Shown here piece by piece: positions 8,181 through 17,670 of a stretch of DNA of 64,000 bases (within the stretch, counting starts at the first letter, position 1; each line of letters opens with the position of its first letter). The notes under the pieces were generated by a model that made no database searches, was not told the origin of the DNA, and saw nothing but the letters and a program-made list of their open reading frames with translations. The position numbers were made by a program, and so were the translations under genes. The stretch covers positions 1-64,000 of the forward strand of contig LUJO01000022.1 of the NCBI GenBank assembly GCA_001689405.1, given 5' to 3'. Origin of the DNA: Candidatus Homeothermus arabinoxylanisolvens. Lineage in GTDB: Bacteria > Bacteroidota > Bacteroidia > Bacteroidales > Muribaculaceae.

Positions 8181-11159
8181 ATGGCGAAAATAAAGATAAG
8201 TAAAGTAGCGAAAGACCTCAACATTGCATTGCCGACAGTCATAGACTTCCTGCAGTCCAAGGGCATCAACATCGACATGAATCCCAATTCACGCATCGAT
8301 GAGGCGGCCTATGACATGCTCATAGCGCAATACAGTGATGACAAGGCCGAGAAGAGTAAGTCGGAGAAACTCTCCTCCGTTCGCCAGAAAGAAAAGCGTC
8401 CCGCGACACCGGCCGACAGCAAACCCGAAGAGATCAAGATCGAGCCGATGGTACGACCCACTGTAGTGGGCCATATAGATCTGGACGCCAAGAAATCTCA
8501 CTCCAAAAAAGAAGCCCCCCGGCAGCCTGAGGCCGCAGAGCCGGAAGTAAAGCCTACTCCCGCGCCTGAAAAGCCCGAGGCTCCCAAAGCGCAGGAAGAG
8601 AAAAAGCCGGCTGTCCCCGAGGTGAAACCCGAGGAGAAGCCCGCGCCTAAGGCTCCCGTGGCAGAGGAGAAGCCCAAGACCGAACGTCAGGCTCCCGCAC
8701 AGCCCGCCGACAAACCCGCGCCGAAAGCACAGGAGGTGAAGAAGCCCGAGGCTCCCAAGGCAAAGCCCGAGGAGAAGCCCGCGCCTAAGGCTCCGGCGGC
8801 AGAGGAGAAGCCCAAGACCGAACGTCAGGCCCCCGTACAGCCCGCCGACAAACCCGCGCCGAAAGCACAGGAGACGGCCCCGAAGAAAGAGGAGGAGATA
8901 TTCAGCCCGTCGAGCGTGCCCGCAGGACCGCAGCTCAATGTCATAGGCAAAATAGACTTATCAGCCATAAACCAGCAGACTCGTCCCAAGAAGAAAACAA
9001 AGGAGGAGCGCCGCAACGAACGCCTTGCCAAGAACGGACAGGGTGCCGCCGGTCAGGCCGGTGCCGGACAGTCGGGCGACCGCAAGAAGCGCCGTCGCAT
9101 CGGCAAGGAGAAGGTCGATATCGAAAAGACCTCCAACCAGCAGCCCTCGCGCGGCGGAGAACGTGGCGGCAACAATAACAACGGCGGCCAGCGTCATGAA
9201 CGCGGCGCCGGCAAAAACAAAGACCGCAACAAACGCCAGATACACGCCGAGGTAAGCGAAGAAGACGTACAGAAGCAGGTAAAAGAGACCCTCGCACGTC
9301 TTATAAACAAAGACAAAGGCCAGAAAAAAGGCGTAAAATGGCGTAAGGAAAAACGCGAGGCATTCCAGTCACGCGAGCGTGAGGCAGCCGAAATGGAAGC
9401 CGCCGAAAGCAAGGTGCTCAAGCTCACCGAATTCGTTACGGCCAACGATTTGGCCGTCATGATGGACGTGCCCGTCAACAACGTCATAGCCACATGTATG
9501 AACCTCGGTGTCATGGTGTCGATCAACCAGCGTCTTGATGCGGAGACCATCAACATCGTGGCCGAAGAATTCGGGTTCAAGACAGAATACGTGTCGGCCG
9601 AAGTGGTCGAGGCCATACAGCAGGATGACGACAACGAGGAGGACCTCCAGACACGTCCGCCTATCGTCACCGTCATGGGCCATGTCGACCACGGTAAGAC
9701 TTCGTTGCTCGACTACATACGCAACGCCAACGTGATAGCCGGCGAGGCGGGAGGCATAACCCAGCATATCGGCGCCTACAATGTCAAGCTCGAAGACGGA
9801 CGCCGCATAACCTTCCTCGACACCCCGGGCCATGAGGCGTTTACGGCCATGCGTGCCCGCGGAGCCAAGGTTACCGACCTCTGTATCATCATCGTGGCAG
9901 CCGACGACAACGTCATGCCGCAGACCGTCGAGGCCATCAACCATGCATCTGCCGCCGGCGTGCCCATAGTATTTGCCATAAACAAGATAGACAAGCCTAC
10001 CGCCAATCCCGACAAAATAAAGGAGGAACTCGCACAGATGAACTATCTCGTCGAGGAATGGGGCGGAAAATATCAGTCACAGGACATATCGGCCAAGAAA
10101 GGCATCGGAGTCAACGAACTCATGGAGAAAGTGCTGCTCGAAGCCGAAATGCTCGAACTGAAAGCCAATCCCAACCGCGCGGCCACCGGCTCTATCATCG
10201 AGTCGTCGCTTGACAAGGGACGCGGCTACATAGCCAACATACTCGTACAGAACGGTACTCTCCATGTGGGCGACATCATACTTGCCGGTACCCATTTCGG
10301 CAAGATAAAAGCTATGTTCAACGAGCGCAACCAGCGCATCAAGGAAGCCGGACCCGCAACTCCGGCGCTGATACTCGGACTTAACGGTGCGCCCACCGCA
10401 GGCGACACGTTCAATGTCATGGAGACAGAGCAGGAAGCGCGTGAAATAGCCAACAAGCGCGAGCAGCTGCAGCGCGAGCTCGGTCTGCGCACCAACAAGC
10501 GCACCACCCTTGAGGAAATAGGACGTCGCCGCGCCATAGGCAACTTCCATGAGCTCAACATCATCGTCAAGGGCGACGTGGACGGCTCTATCGAGGCCCT
10601 GTCTGACTCGCTCATCAAGCTGTCGACCGAAGAGGTGCAGGTCAACGTACTCCACAAGGCCGTCGGCGCCATATCGGAGAGCGATGTCACACTCGCTGCC
10701 GCATCCGACGCCGTCATCATCGGCTTCCAAGTACGTCCCTCGCAGGCAGCACGCCGTGCCGCCGAGCACGAAGGTGTGGAGATACGTCTGTACTCCGTCA
10801 TCTATCAGGCCATCGAGGAGGTCAAGGACGCTATGGAGGGCATGCTCGCTCCGGAGTTCAAGGAGGAAGTCGTGGGTACGGCCGAAGTGCTCCAGACCTA
10901 CCACATATCCAAAGTGGGCACCATCGCCGGAGCCATCGTGCGCGAAGGCAAGATCAAACGCTCGTGCAAGGTGCGCCTCATACGCGACGGCATAGTACGC
11001 TACACCGGCGACCTCGGTTCGCTCAAGCGCTTCAAGGATGACGTCAAGGAAGTACTCACCGGCTACGACTGCGGTCTGAGCATAGCGGGCTACAACGACC
11101 TTCAGGAGGGCGACATGATAGAAGCCTTCGAACAGGTCGAAGTCAAAAAGCAGCTTTAA
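8181..11159 (+). CDS. infB: Translation initiation factor IF-2
   Basis: This GTPase places initiator tRNA on the 30S subunit and promotes subunit joining. It has 992 residues: an N-terminal IF2N motif (1-50), a long Pro/Lys/Glu/Ala-rich linker (about 55-410) and a second IF2N-like segment (about 412-465). The GTPase domain follows with GHVDHGKTSLL (about 499), DTPGHEAF (about 547) and NKIDKP (about 600), then domains II-IV. The linker is unusually repetitive and contains a 36-codon direct repeat, annotated separately. It is the third gene of the rimP-nusA-infB operon. folK follows 29 bp downstream. Confidence 0.97.
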   Translation: MAKIKISKVAKDLNIALPTVIDFLQSKGINIDMNPNSRIDEAAYDMLIAQYSDDKAEKSKSEKLSSVRQKEKRPATPADSKPEEIKIEPMVRPTVVGHIDLDAKKSHSKKEAPRQPEAAEPEVKPTPAPEKPEAPKAQEEKKPAVPEVKPEEKPAPKAPVAEEKPKTERQAPAQPADKPAPKAQEVKKPEAPKAKPEEKPAPKAPAAEEKPKTERQAPVQPADKPAPKAQETAPKKEEEIFSPSSVPAGPQLNVIGKIDLSAINQQTRPKKKTKEERRNERLAKNGQGAAGQAGAGQSGDRKKRRRIGKEKVDIEKTSNQQPSRGGERGGNNNNGGQRHERGAGKNKDRNKRQIHAEVSEEDVQKQVKETLARLINKDKGQKKGVKWRKEKREAFQSREREAAEMEAAESKVLKLTEFVTANDLAVMMDVPVNNVIATCMNLGVMVSINQRLDAETINIVAEEFGFKTEYVSAEVVEAIQQDDDNEEDLQTRPPIVTVMGHVDHGKTSLLDYIRNANVIAGEAGGITQHIGAYNVKLEDGRRITFLDTPGHEAFTAMRARGAKVTDLCIIIVAADDNVMPQTVEAINHASAAGVPIVFAINKIDKPTANPDKIKEELAQMNYLVEEWGGKYQSQDISAKKGIGVNELMEKVLLEAEMLELKANPNRAATGSIIESSLDKGRGYIANILVQNGTLHVGDIILAGTHFGKIKAMFNERNQRIKEAGPATPALILGLNGAPTAGDTFNVMETEQEAREIANKREQLQRELGLRTNKRTTLEEIGRRRAIGNFHELNIIVKGDVDGSIEALSDSLIKLSTEEVQVNVLHKAVGAISESDVTLAAASDAVIIGFQVRPSQAARRAAEHEGVEIRLYSVIYQAIEEVKDAMEGMLAPEFKEEVVGTAEVLQTYHISKVGTIAGAIVREGKIKRSCKVRLIRDGIVRYTGDLGSLKRFKDDVKEVLTGYDCGLSIAGYNDLQEGDMIEAFEQVEVKKQL
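8628..8873 (+). repeat. 108-bp direct repeat inside the infB linker
   Basis: Positions 8628-8735 and 8766-8873 are near-identical 108-bp copies, 138 bp apart start to start. They encode the motif PEEKPAPKAP followed by EEKPKTERQAP and PADKPAPKAQE. Both periods are multiples of three, so copy-number change would keep the frame. Confidence 0.85.
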
Positions 11160-11188
11160 TGCAGGCTCCGGTTCACGGCTAAAAAGCC

Positions 11189-11668
11189 ATGTCAACAGCC
11201 TACATAAACATAGGATCCAATCAGGGCGACCGCGAAAGGCTTATAAAGCAGGCGGTGGCCCTGATTGAGCATTGGGCCGGGGCCAAAGCCGAAGCATCGC
11301 GCCCGGTCGAAAGCGAGCCGTGGGGTTTCGACTCAACGTCGCGCTTCATCAATGTAGGTCTCGCACTTGAGGTCAACTGTACTCCCGAGGAGCTGCTTGA
11401 CGCACTGCTGGAAATAGAGCGCTCCATATGTCCCGCATCGCACCGCGACAGCCACGGCAACTACATTGACCGCAGCATCGACATCGACCTGATAGCCGTC
11501 GATTCAGAAGTACGTGACAGCGACCGGCTCACCCTGCCACATCCGGCCATGCACCTGCGCGAGTTTGTACTGCGCCCCATGGTCGAGCTTGCCCCGTCTT
11601 GGATACATCCGCGGCTCGGAAAAACTCCGGGCTGCATGCTCCGGGAGCTTTTAGAGCGCCGCGACTGA
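11189..11668 (+). CDS. folK: 2-amino-4-hydroxy-6-hydroxymethyldihydropteridine pyrophosphokinase (HPPK)
   Basis: Transfers pyrophosphate from ATP to the hydroxymethyl-pterin in folate synthesis. The 159-residue length is standard. The signatures are IGSNQGDR (7-14), PWGF (45-48), FINVGLAL (53-60), LLEIERSI (73-80), RSIDIDLIA (95-103, the metal-binding DxD) and LTLPHPAMHLREFVL (112-126). It follows infB by 29 bp and may be read through from that operon. Confidence 0.95.
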   Translation: MSTAYINIGSNQGDRERLIKQAVALIEHWAGAKAEASRPVESEPWGFDSTSRFINVGLALEVNCTPEELLDALLEIERSICPASHRDSHGNYIDRSIDIDLIAVDSEVRDSDRLTLPHPAMHLREFVLRPMVELAPSWIHPRLGKTPGCMLRELLERRD

Positions 11669-11690
11669 CCGCGATACCAAAAGGTTTTTG

Positions 11691-11698
11691 TAATTTTG
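11691..11698 (+). promoter_or_regulatory. -7 box for polysaccharide locus A
   Basis: TAATTTTG lies 28 bases before the TTG start of the first glycosyltransferase and directly after folK. The -33 region is not clear. Confidence 0.55.
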
Positions 11699-11725
11699 CA
11701 TTATATTTAAAAACTGATCATCATA

Positions 11726-12931
11726 TTGACTCGATACATCACACCCGATAACTGGCTTGCTCTGTCGCTTGCGTGCGCCTCACTCGTGCTGGCGCTCACG
11801 GCTGTCATGGTCTACAGGCGCCGCATAATCTCGGTACCGCGCTGCGTGAAGCGTCAGGCCGCGGAGGGACTGCCCGATGACACAGCCTGTCCGCCCGTAT
11901 CGGTCATAGTGTACTCGTTCAACAATCCCGAAGGTCTGCAAGAACTTATTCCACAGCTCCGCCGGCAGGATTATCCCGGTAAATTCGACATAATAGTAGT
12001 CAATGACGGCAAAGACGACGCTACTGAAAGGCTGCTCAACCGCATGTCGGCAGAAGAGGGACCGCGCCTGTACCACACCTTCACGCCGCGCGACACGCGC
12101 AACCTGTCGCGGAAAAAACTCGCCCTGACCTTAGGCATAAAGGCTGCGGCCGGCGACTGCATAGTGAACGTCACTTCCGATACACGCGTCATGTCCGACA
12201 ACTGGCTCCGGCTTATGGCGGCCCCGTTTGCCGACCCCGGCACGGAGATTGCGATAGGCTACGCGGCGCCCGACAGTGCCGCCGACACCGCGCGCGGAGC
12301 CCGAGGACGCCGCCATGACCGGCTCATGGACAGCGTGTACTACCTTGCTTCGGCACTCGCCGGAAAGACATACCGCGGCGATGGCGACAATCTCGCCTAC
12401 CGCCGCGACACCTTCTTCCGCATGAAGGGCTTCAGCAACTCGCTCAACCTGCACTACGGCGACGATGACCTCTTTGTATGCGAAGCCTCGTCAGCCGACA
12501 ACACCGCCGTCGTACTCGCTCCCGACGCACAGGTCATATCGACCTTTTCAAGCGACCGCCCCGAGAAGATATACCGCTACAAAAAGTTGCGCTACGACTT
12601 CACCTCGCGTTTTGCCGGACGCGGCCAACACATATTTTACGGCACTCTGTCGCTGCTGCTGTGGATATGGCTCGGCCTTACCGCCGCCGCTGTAGCCATA
12701 GAGCCGCTCAATCCCGTATCGCTCGCGATATGCGCGGTCAGCACCCTGTCATTATGGCTTCCGCTCATGACAGCATGGAACAGCGCCGCCGGATCGCTCG
12801 GGTCAAAACGCTTCCTGCTGTCTGTGCCGTTCTTCCTCATGTGGCGCCCGTTGCGCAATATCGTCTACCGCCTGCGCAGCCGCAAGATACATGACGCCCA
12901 ATATGCTTGGCAGTCACAGTCCATGGCCTGA
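11726..12931 (+). CDS. Membrane-anchored family 2 glycosyltransferase
   Basis: A 401-residue protein with one N-terminal membrane segment (about 8-29), a GT-A catalytic domain and two hydrophobic segments near the C terminus (about 304-325 and 330-352). The nucleotide-sugar fold starts VSVIVYSFNNPEGL, with IIVVNDGKDD (typical second strand) and VNVTSDTRV as the DxD-like segment. GDDDLF later in the chain fits the acceptor/catalytic-base region. The start is TTG. The next in-frame ATG is at residue 29 and would remove the membrane anchor. It is the first gene of locus A. The sugar is unknown. Confidence 0.8.
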   Translation: MTRYITPDNWLALSLACASLVLALTAVMVYRRRIISVPRCVKRQAAEGLPDDTACPPVSVIVYSFNNPEGLQELIPQLRRQDYPGKFDIIVVNDGKDDATERLLNRMSAEEGPRLYHTFTPRDTRNLSRKKLALTLGIKAAAGDCIVNVTSDTRVMSDNWLRLMAAPFADPGTEIAIGYAAPDSAADTARGARGRRHDRLMDSVYYLASALAGKTYRGDGDNLAYRRDTFFRMKGFSNSLNLHYGDDDLFVCEASSADNTAVVLAPDAQVISTFSSDRPEKIYRYKKLRYDFTSRFAGRGQHIFYGTLSLLLWIWLGLTAAAVAIEPLNPVSLAICAVSTLSLWLPLMTAWNSAAGSLGSKRFLLSVPFFLMWRPLRNIVYRLRSRKIHDAQYAWQSQSMA

Positions 12932-13000
12932 CATACGGAACGTCACAATACAATAACCCGTCAACAGCCGACGTTAATAAATTAAAATCATATAAGTGCT

Positions 13001-13807
13001 ATGTCGCGTTTCACCAATATATCACTCTTTCTGCTTATCATGACGCTCACGGTGTCATGCACCTCCTCGCGTACGTCGCTCACCTATTTCGAGGACCTGA
13101 AAGGACAGCAGTCGGGCACACTCTCGTCAGCCGACTACGATATAAAGGTCATACCCGACGACGAGCTCTTTATCGTGGTAAGCTCACTCGTGCCCGAAGC
13201 CACAGCCGAGTTCAACCTGCCCACGGTCAATCCCGCCGTACGCGGCAACGTCGGCACCCCCTCGCAGCAGTCGCAGATAACATACCTCGTCGACAAAGCC
13301 GGCGACATCAACTTCCCGGGTCTCGGCACACTGCACGTAGGAGGACTCACCACCGCGCAGATAGCCTCGATAATCACAAAAAAAGTGAGCGAGACCGTAG
13401 AAGACCCTTATGTAAAAGTACAGCTCGTCAACTTCAAGGTCAACGTACTTGGCGAGGTGGCCCGTCCGGGCACAATCGAGGTCGACACCGAACGCTACTC
13501 GCTGCTTGACGCTCTCGCAGCCGCGGGCGACCTCACCCCCTACGGCGAACGCGAGAACATACTGCTCATACGTGAGGAAAACGGCCAGAAACACTTCCAT
13601 CACCTCAACCTCAACGATGCCGCCACCCTGTCATCGCCCTACTTCTACCTCCAGCAAAACGACGTCATCTACGTGGAGCCCAACAAGATACGCCACGACA
13701 ACTCCAAGTACAACCAGAACAATTCCTACAAACTCTCCGTGGTCAGCGCCGTAGTCAGCGCCGTATCCGTCGTCGCCTCACTCTGCATAGCCCTCTTCAT
13801 CAAGTAA
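13001..13807 (+). CDS. Wza-type polysaccharide export lipoprotein
   Basis: A 268-residue outer-membrane export protein. Its signal peptide ends in the lipobox LTVSC (Cys20). It then has a poly-export domain (about 45-140, including IPDDELFIVVSS) and an SLBB domain (about 150-225, with VNVLGEVARPGTIEV). One C-terminal membrane helix (about 246-266) resembles the helix that forms the outer-membrane pore in Wza. It is shorter than E. coli Wza, as usual in this phylum. It sits 12 bp before the flippase gene of the same locus. Confidence 0.88.
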   Translation: MSRFTNISLFLLIMTLTVSCTSSRTSLTYFEDLKGQQSGTLSSADYDIKVIPDDELFIVVSSLVPEATAEFNLPTVNPAVRGNVGTPSQQSQITYLVDKAGDINFPGLGTLHVGGLTTAQIASIITKKVSETVEDPYVKVQLVNFKVNVLGEVARPGTIEVDTERYSLLDALAAAGDLTPYGERENILLIREENGQKHFHHLNLNDAATLSSPYFYLQQNDVIYVEPNKIRHDNSKYNQNNSYKLSVVSAVVSAVSVVASLCIALFIK

Positions 13808-13819
13808 TCGCTCCGAAAA

Positions 13820-15232
13820 ATGTCAATCGCAAAAGACTTTTCATACAAAGCGATTCTAAATATATCCAATTACATATTAGGTTTTATTACATTCCCTTAC
13901 ATAACACGTGTTTTAGGATCTGAATACTTTGGAATAGTAAACTTCGCTCTGGGAACCATTGACTATTTTATGATATTCGCATCCTTAGGTATCGCAACCA
14001 TAGGTATACGGGAAATATCATCGCGACGCCACGATACAGACTCTCTGTCACGTACATTTTCAAGAATAATAGGACTTAATGCCATATGTACGATAATTGT
14101 ATGCATAATATATTTTTGTGCCGTATGCATTGTACCGAGATTCCATGAACTGAAACCACTGTTTCTGATTGGAAGTTCAAAAATAATATTCTTTGCGCTG
14201 ACAATAGAATGGTTTTACTGCGGTCTTGAAAAATTCAAATATATAACAATCTGCACTCTGATTATAAAATGTATCTATGTATTGCTTGTCTTCATTCTTA
14301 TCAAATCGTCTGCCGATTATCTGTTATACTTTATATTGACAATAAGCATAACAATCATTTCCGGAATAATAAACATTCTCTATTCCCGGAAATATGTAAC
14401 CGTAGTTTGGTCTGAATTTATAAAATGTACTTTTATAAAGGAAAATATTATTCTTGGGCTAAGCAACATCATGACGTCAATGTACCTCACGTTTAATGTC
14501 ATGTTTTTGGGATTGGTTGCATCTGATACGCAAGTCGGATATTACTCTGCTGCATTTAAGCTATACTTCTGCATCTTGAGCATATTTGGGGCATTTACCA
14601 GTGTCATGCAACCTAAAATGTCATATTTTATCCATGCCGGCGCCTCTAAAGAATTTAATGAAAACATCAGGAATTCGTTCAACCTCATTTTATTATTCTC
14701 ACCTATTCTTATTGTTTGCTGTATAATTTTGGCTCCTGAAATAATATCTGTATTGTCCGGCGACAGCTACCGGCAGTCAATATCTCTTCTGCGCATCTCC
14801 GTAACTGCTCTTCTACCGGTAAGTGTGGCACAGGTCATTCTTTACCAAGTGCTCATTCCACTTCGCAAAGACCGCTATATACTCTTTTCTTCAATATGCT
14901 CCGGTATATTGGCCCTGTCAATGAACATCATATTTGTCCCGAAATTTCTTTCAACCGGATCGGTCTTAACCTTGATTACAGCTGAATATTCCACCACACT
15001 TATACACCTGTTTTACATTTCACACAATAAAATATTGCCGTTACCTTCATTAAAGATGTTTGCAAAAGGTATAGTGCTATCAATACCCGGCATAATAACA
15101 GCCATAATAGCTCAATCAGTTTTTAGTTCCGCGATAATTGTTATTGCAATATCCGCTTCGTTAATATCTGTTTACTGCATATTTATATTCCGGCATTTTA
15201 AAAGCCGGTTGAAGTTTTACAATCAAAATTGA
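13820..15232 (+). CDS. Wzx-like oligosaccharide flippase
   Basis: A 470-residue polytopic protein of the polysaccharide-transporter (PST/MATE-like) family with about 12-14 membrane segments. It begins FSYKAILNISNYILGFITFP, a typical Wzx opening. It should flip undecaprenyl-linked repeat units across the inner membrane. Base composition becomes visibly AT-rich at this gene and stays so to the end of locus A, unlike the preceding Wza gene. This suggests the repeat-unit genes came as a transferred cassette. The 3' end overlaps the convergent WbsX gene by 35 bp. Confidence 0.88.
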   Translation: MSIAKDFSYKAILNISNYILGFITFPYITRVLGSEYFGIVNFALGTIDYFMIFASLGIATIGIREISSRRHDTDSLSRTFSRIIGLNAICTIIVCIIYFCAVCIVPRFHELKPLFLIGSSKIIFFALTIEWFYCGLEKFKYITICTLIIKCIYVLLVFILIKSSADYLLYFILTISITIISGIINILYSRKYVTVVWSEFIKCTFIKENIILGLSNIMTSMYLTFNVMFLGLVASDTQVGYYSAAFKLYFCILSIFGAFTSVMQPKMSYFIHAGASKEFNENIRNSFNLILLFSPILIVCCIILAPEIISVLSGDSYRQSISLLRISVTALLPVSVAQVILYQVLIPLRKDRYILFSSICSGILALSMNIIFVPKFLSTGSVLTLITAEYSTTLIHLFYISHNKILPLPSLKMFAKGIVLSIPGIITAIIAQSVFSSAIIVIAISASLISVYCIFIFRHFKSRLKFYNQN

Positions 15233-16301
15233 CAAGAGCCTGCAGAGTCTTATCCAAATAACCCCTGCCGAACTTTCTGTCGGGTTCAAGATAATTTCCC
15301 TCGCCCCATTCATTCCATGCTTTTATAAATATTATATTGTGCTCATGGTCACGGACAGAAGATTTCTCGAATATTTTATCACAAAATCCGCCCCACTTAT
15401 CGGGATTACTTCCATGAAGTATACGTCCGCGAGTACCGCTCCGCGGTGAATGATCGAAATTAGGATATATACTTTGATGTACGTTGACGGCAGGATTGTA
15501 ATTATCCAGCGCCAACTTTACGTATTCATCATATGACTCCACATACGGGCGTTTGAACACATTCGTTCTAATCTTATTTAACAATTGCCAAAAAGTGGTA
15601 TGACGATCTATTCCGGCATAAAGATAATCCTCAACGACAGCGTCATATCCTTTTTCAATAAGAATAGATGTACATTTAGGACTGGAACATGCAAAAAAAT
15701 AAAAGCCGTTCAACCCGTTTTTACGGGCAAGTTCATTCCACACTGACCTAAAAATGTCTATGTCAGGCATACTGACAGGATCAAATATACCAAACATCAG
15801 TTTACCGTCAACTTTAAGATACCTCTTATCCCTGAAGGCCGGTAACATGGCATAGAAATGCGCTGAATAATCCGCCTCCCCGTTATAAACTTGCTTAACC
15901 AACAGTTTTCGTGAATTGCTCAAAGACCAAGTCTTCTTATACCACGAATGATTTGCCCAGCAAAGACAAAATGGAAAATCAGGAATACCGCTCGAAACGA
16001 TTTCACTGAAAACCCGCTCCAACAATCGGCGGCCACCAAACCAATAGTGCCAGAAACAAAAGCCTTCTATTCCCGCACTTTGGGCCAATTGAGCTTGCTT
16101 TATGCGTACATCGACACTGCGCAAATCATAATAACCCAATTCAGCCGGAACCTTCGGTTGATAATGTCCGGGAAACAGAGGACGCGCTTTTCTTACATTA
16201 GTCCATTCTGTAAAACCTGCTCCCCACCATTTATCATTTTCAGGAATAGGATAAAACTGCGGCAAATAAAATGCTATTAATCGAGGTTTTGAGGCGTTCA
16301 T
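15198..16301 (-). CDS. WbsX-type glycosyltransferase (GH99-like)
   Basis: This 367-residue protein matches the WbsX/glycoside hydrolase family 99-like group found in O-antigen and capsule loci. The opening RLIAFYLPQFYPIPENDKWW, the segment GFTEWTNV and the closing KAWNEWGEGNYLEPD are the family's hallmark. Members are thought to transfer sugars such as rhamnose, but biochemical evidence is thin. The ATG at 16301 is chosen because a -7 box at 16322-16329 lies inside the longer reading frame. It is the only gene of locus A on the minus strand and has its own promoter. Confidence 0.82.
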   Translation of the reverse strand: MNASKPRLIAFYLPQFYPIPENDKWWGAGFTEWTNVRKARPLFPGHYQPKVPAELGYYDLRSVDVRIKQAQLAQSAGIEGFCFWHYWFGGRRLLERVFSEIVSSGIPDFPFCLCWANHSWYKKTWSLSNSRKLLVKQVYNGEADYSAHFYAMLPAFRDKRYLKVDGKLMFGIFDPVSMPDIDIFRSVWNELARKNGLNGFYFFACSSPKCTSILIEKGYDAVVEDYLYAGIDRHTTFWQLLNKIRTNVFKRPYVESYDEYVKLALDNYNPAVNVHQSIYPNFDHSPRSGTRGRILHGSNPDKWGGFCDKIFEKSSVRDHEHNIIFIKAWNEWGEGNYLEPDRKFGRGYLDKTLQALVNFDCKTSTGF

Positions 16302-16321
16302 GAGTTTTCTTTTCAGCAATG

Positions 16322-16329
16322 CAAATGTA
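16322..16329 (-). promoter_or_regulatory. -7 box for the WbsX gene
   Basis: TACATTTG on the minus strand, 20 bases before the ATG at 16301. No consensus -33 element is seen. Confidence 0.5.
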
Positions 16330-16422
16330 ACCAATTTTTGCTTATTTTTTGATTAACCGATATATACTTCAATAAATATTTGCTAACTTAACGCCATAAA
16401 TTAAATCTATATATTATAGACA

Positions 16423-17670
16423 GTGCTGAAAATAGACCGCATATGCATATGGATATTTATCATTAGTTTTTTATTCATGCTTCCAAGTGTGAAGCATCTC
16501 AAATTTATCGACGAGCTTGTCTCATGTTTATTTTTAGCTGTAGCTCTGACTGACACTATTATAAACCGTGCCTCCCGTAAGTATGCATTATTGTGGATAA
16601 TAATCGGTGTTATTTCTTCATATGCCATATATTCACTATGTATTTTGAATTATAATTCTCCCGAAGCCATTATCAGCGACTGGATAATTCAGCTAAAACC
16701 ATTTATACCTTTTGCCGTGATTTTCGCAATAAGGCCACAGTTGCTTGCGATAGATCGATATATCCTCAAAATAATAGCTCTGATTAATTTTCTAATTCTC
16801 GTCATAATATTTTTATGCGGAGAAAAAGCCATATATACATATTTGCTTCATATATCTTATTTCGGAACGGGAATTATGATATGCGCTATGGTGTACCTGT
16901 ACACCTCGATTAATCAAGACGGGACAATCGGACGGGACAATCTGGCAATAATCGTTTTGATGTTAACATCGGGGCTTGCATGCACAAGGGCGAAATACTA
17001 TGCTATATATCTTTTTTCCCTGTTCTTTCTGTTCATTTATTATCCGGGCGTATTAAAACGCTTGTCACTAAAATATATAGTCCTCTTTCTATCAGTAATA
17101 ACAGCTGTGTTTATTATGACATGGGAAAAATTCTCATACTATTTCATATTTGGAAATTCCGATACTTTTGACCCTCATACAATAGACACCTACGCTCGCC
17201 CCGTGCTATATTTTACCGGAGCGCAGATAATGCTGGACCACTTTCCTCTTGGTACCGGTCTCGCCTCATTCGCATCATACATGTCGGGTGTACATTATTC
17301 TGATGTATATTATGAATATGGCATAAATAATATATACGGCCTTTCAGAACAGTTTCCCTCTTTCATATGCGATGCATTTTATCCAAGTCTGGCACAATTC
17401 GGCATTATAGGATTGCTTCTGTTTGCCTTGTTCTGGGCTTTCATATATTCTAAATTAAAATACTATCTTTGTATTGATAGTACCACGTACAAATATTTTT
17501 ATGTAACCGGTGTATTAATAATACTTTTTTTAATGATTGAAAGTATAGCAGCTACTACTTTTGTCCAAACGACAGGCATGCAGTGCATGATAATGTTAGG
17601 GATATTGTGCGGAAATGCTGAAAATATTTATCAAGACCAAAAATCGGACTGTTATGTCAACCAACAATAA
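16423..17670 (+). CDS. Wzy-like O-antigen/capsule polymerase
   Basis: A 415-residue membrane protein with about 10-12 hydrophobic segments and a large loop around residues 245-315 containing the hydrophilic stretch with SDTFDPHTIDTYARPVLYF and GTGLASF. This is the layout of O-antigen polymerases, which join repeat units at the periplasmic face. The start is GTG, and the next in-frame ATG is at residue 19, inside the first membrane segment. It overlaps the next gene by 17 bp, which suggests translational coupling. Composition is AT-rich like its neighbours. The call rests on topology and context, as usual for Wzy. Confidence 0.75.
   Translation: MLKIDRICIWIFIISFLFMLPSVKHLKFIDELVSCLFLAVALTDTIINRASRKYALLWIIIGVISSYAIYSLCILNYNSPEAIISDWIIQLKPFIPFAVIFAIRPQLLAIDRYILKIIALINFLILVIIFLCGEKAIYTYLLHISYFGTGIMICAMVYLYTSINQDGTIGRDNLAIIVLMLTSGLACTRAKYYAIYLFSLFFLFIYYPGVLKRLSLKYIVLFLSVITAVFIMTWEKFSYYFIFGNSDTFDPHTIDTYARPVLYFTGAQIMLDHFPLGTGLASFASYMSGVHYSDVYYEYGINNIYGLSEQFPSFICDAFYPSLAQFGIIGLLLFALFWAFIYSKLKYYLCIDSTTYKYFYVTGVLIILFLMIESIAATTFVQTTGMQCMIMLGILCGNAENIYQDQKSDCYVNQQ

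Noticed and set aside
12907..13509. Long Arg/His-rich frame overlapping the Wza-like gene
   Set aside because: It is the +1 shadow of the lipoprotein gene, whose signal peptide and domains are clear.
16592..16600. TGTGGATAA, a perfect DnaA box
   Set aside because: Single copy inside the polymerase coding sequence with no cluster around it. One 9-mer match in 64 kb is expected by chance, so it is not evidence for the origin.
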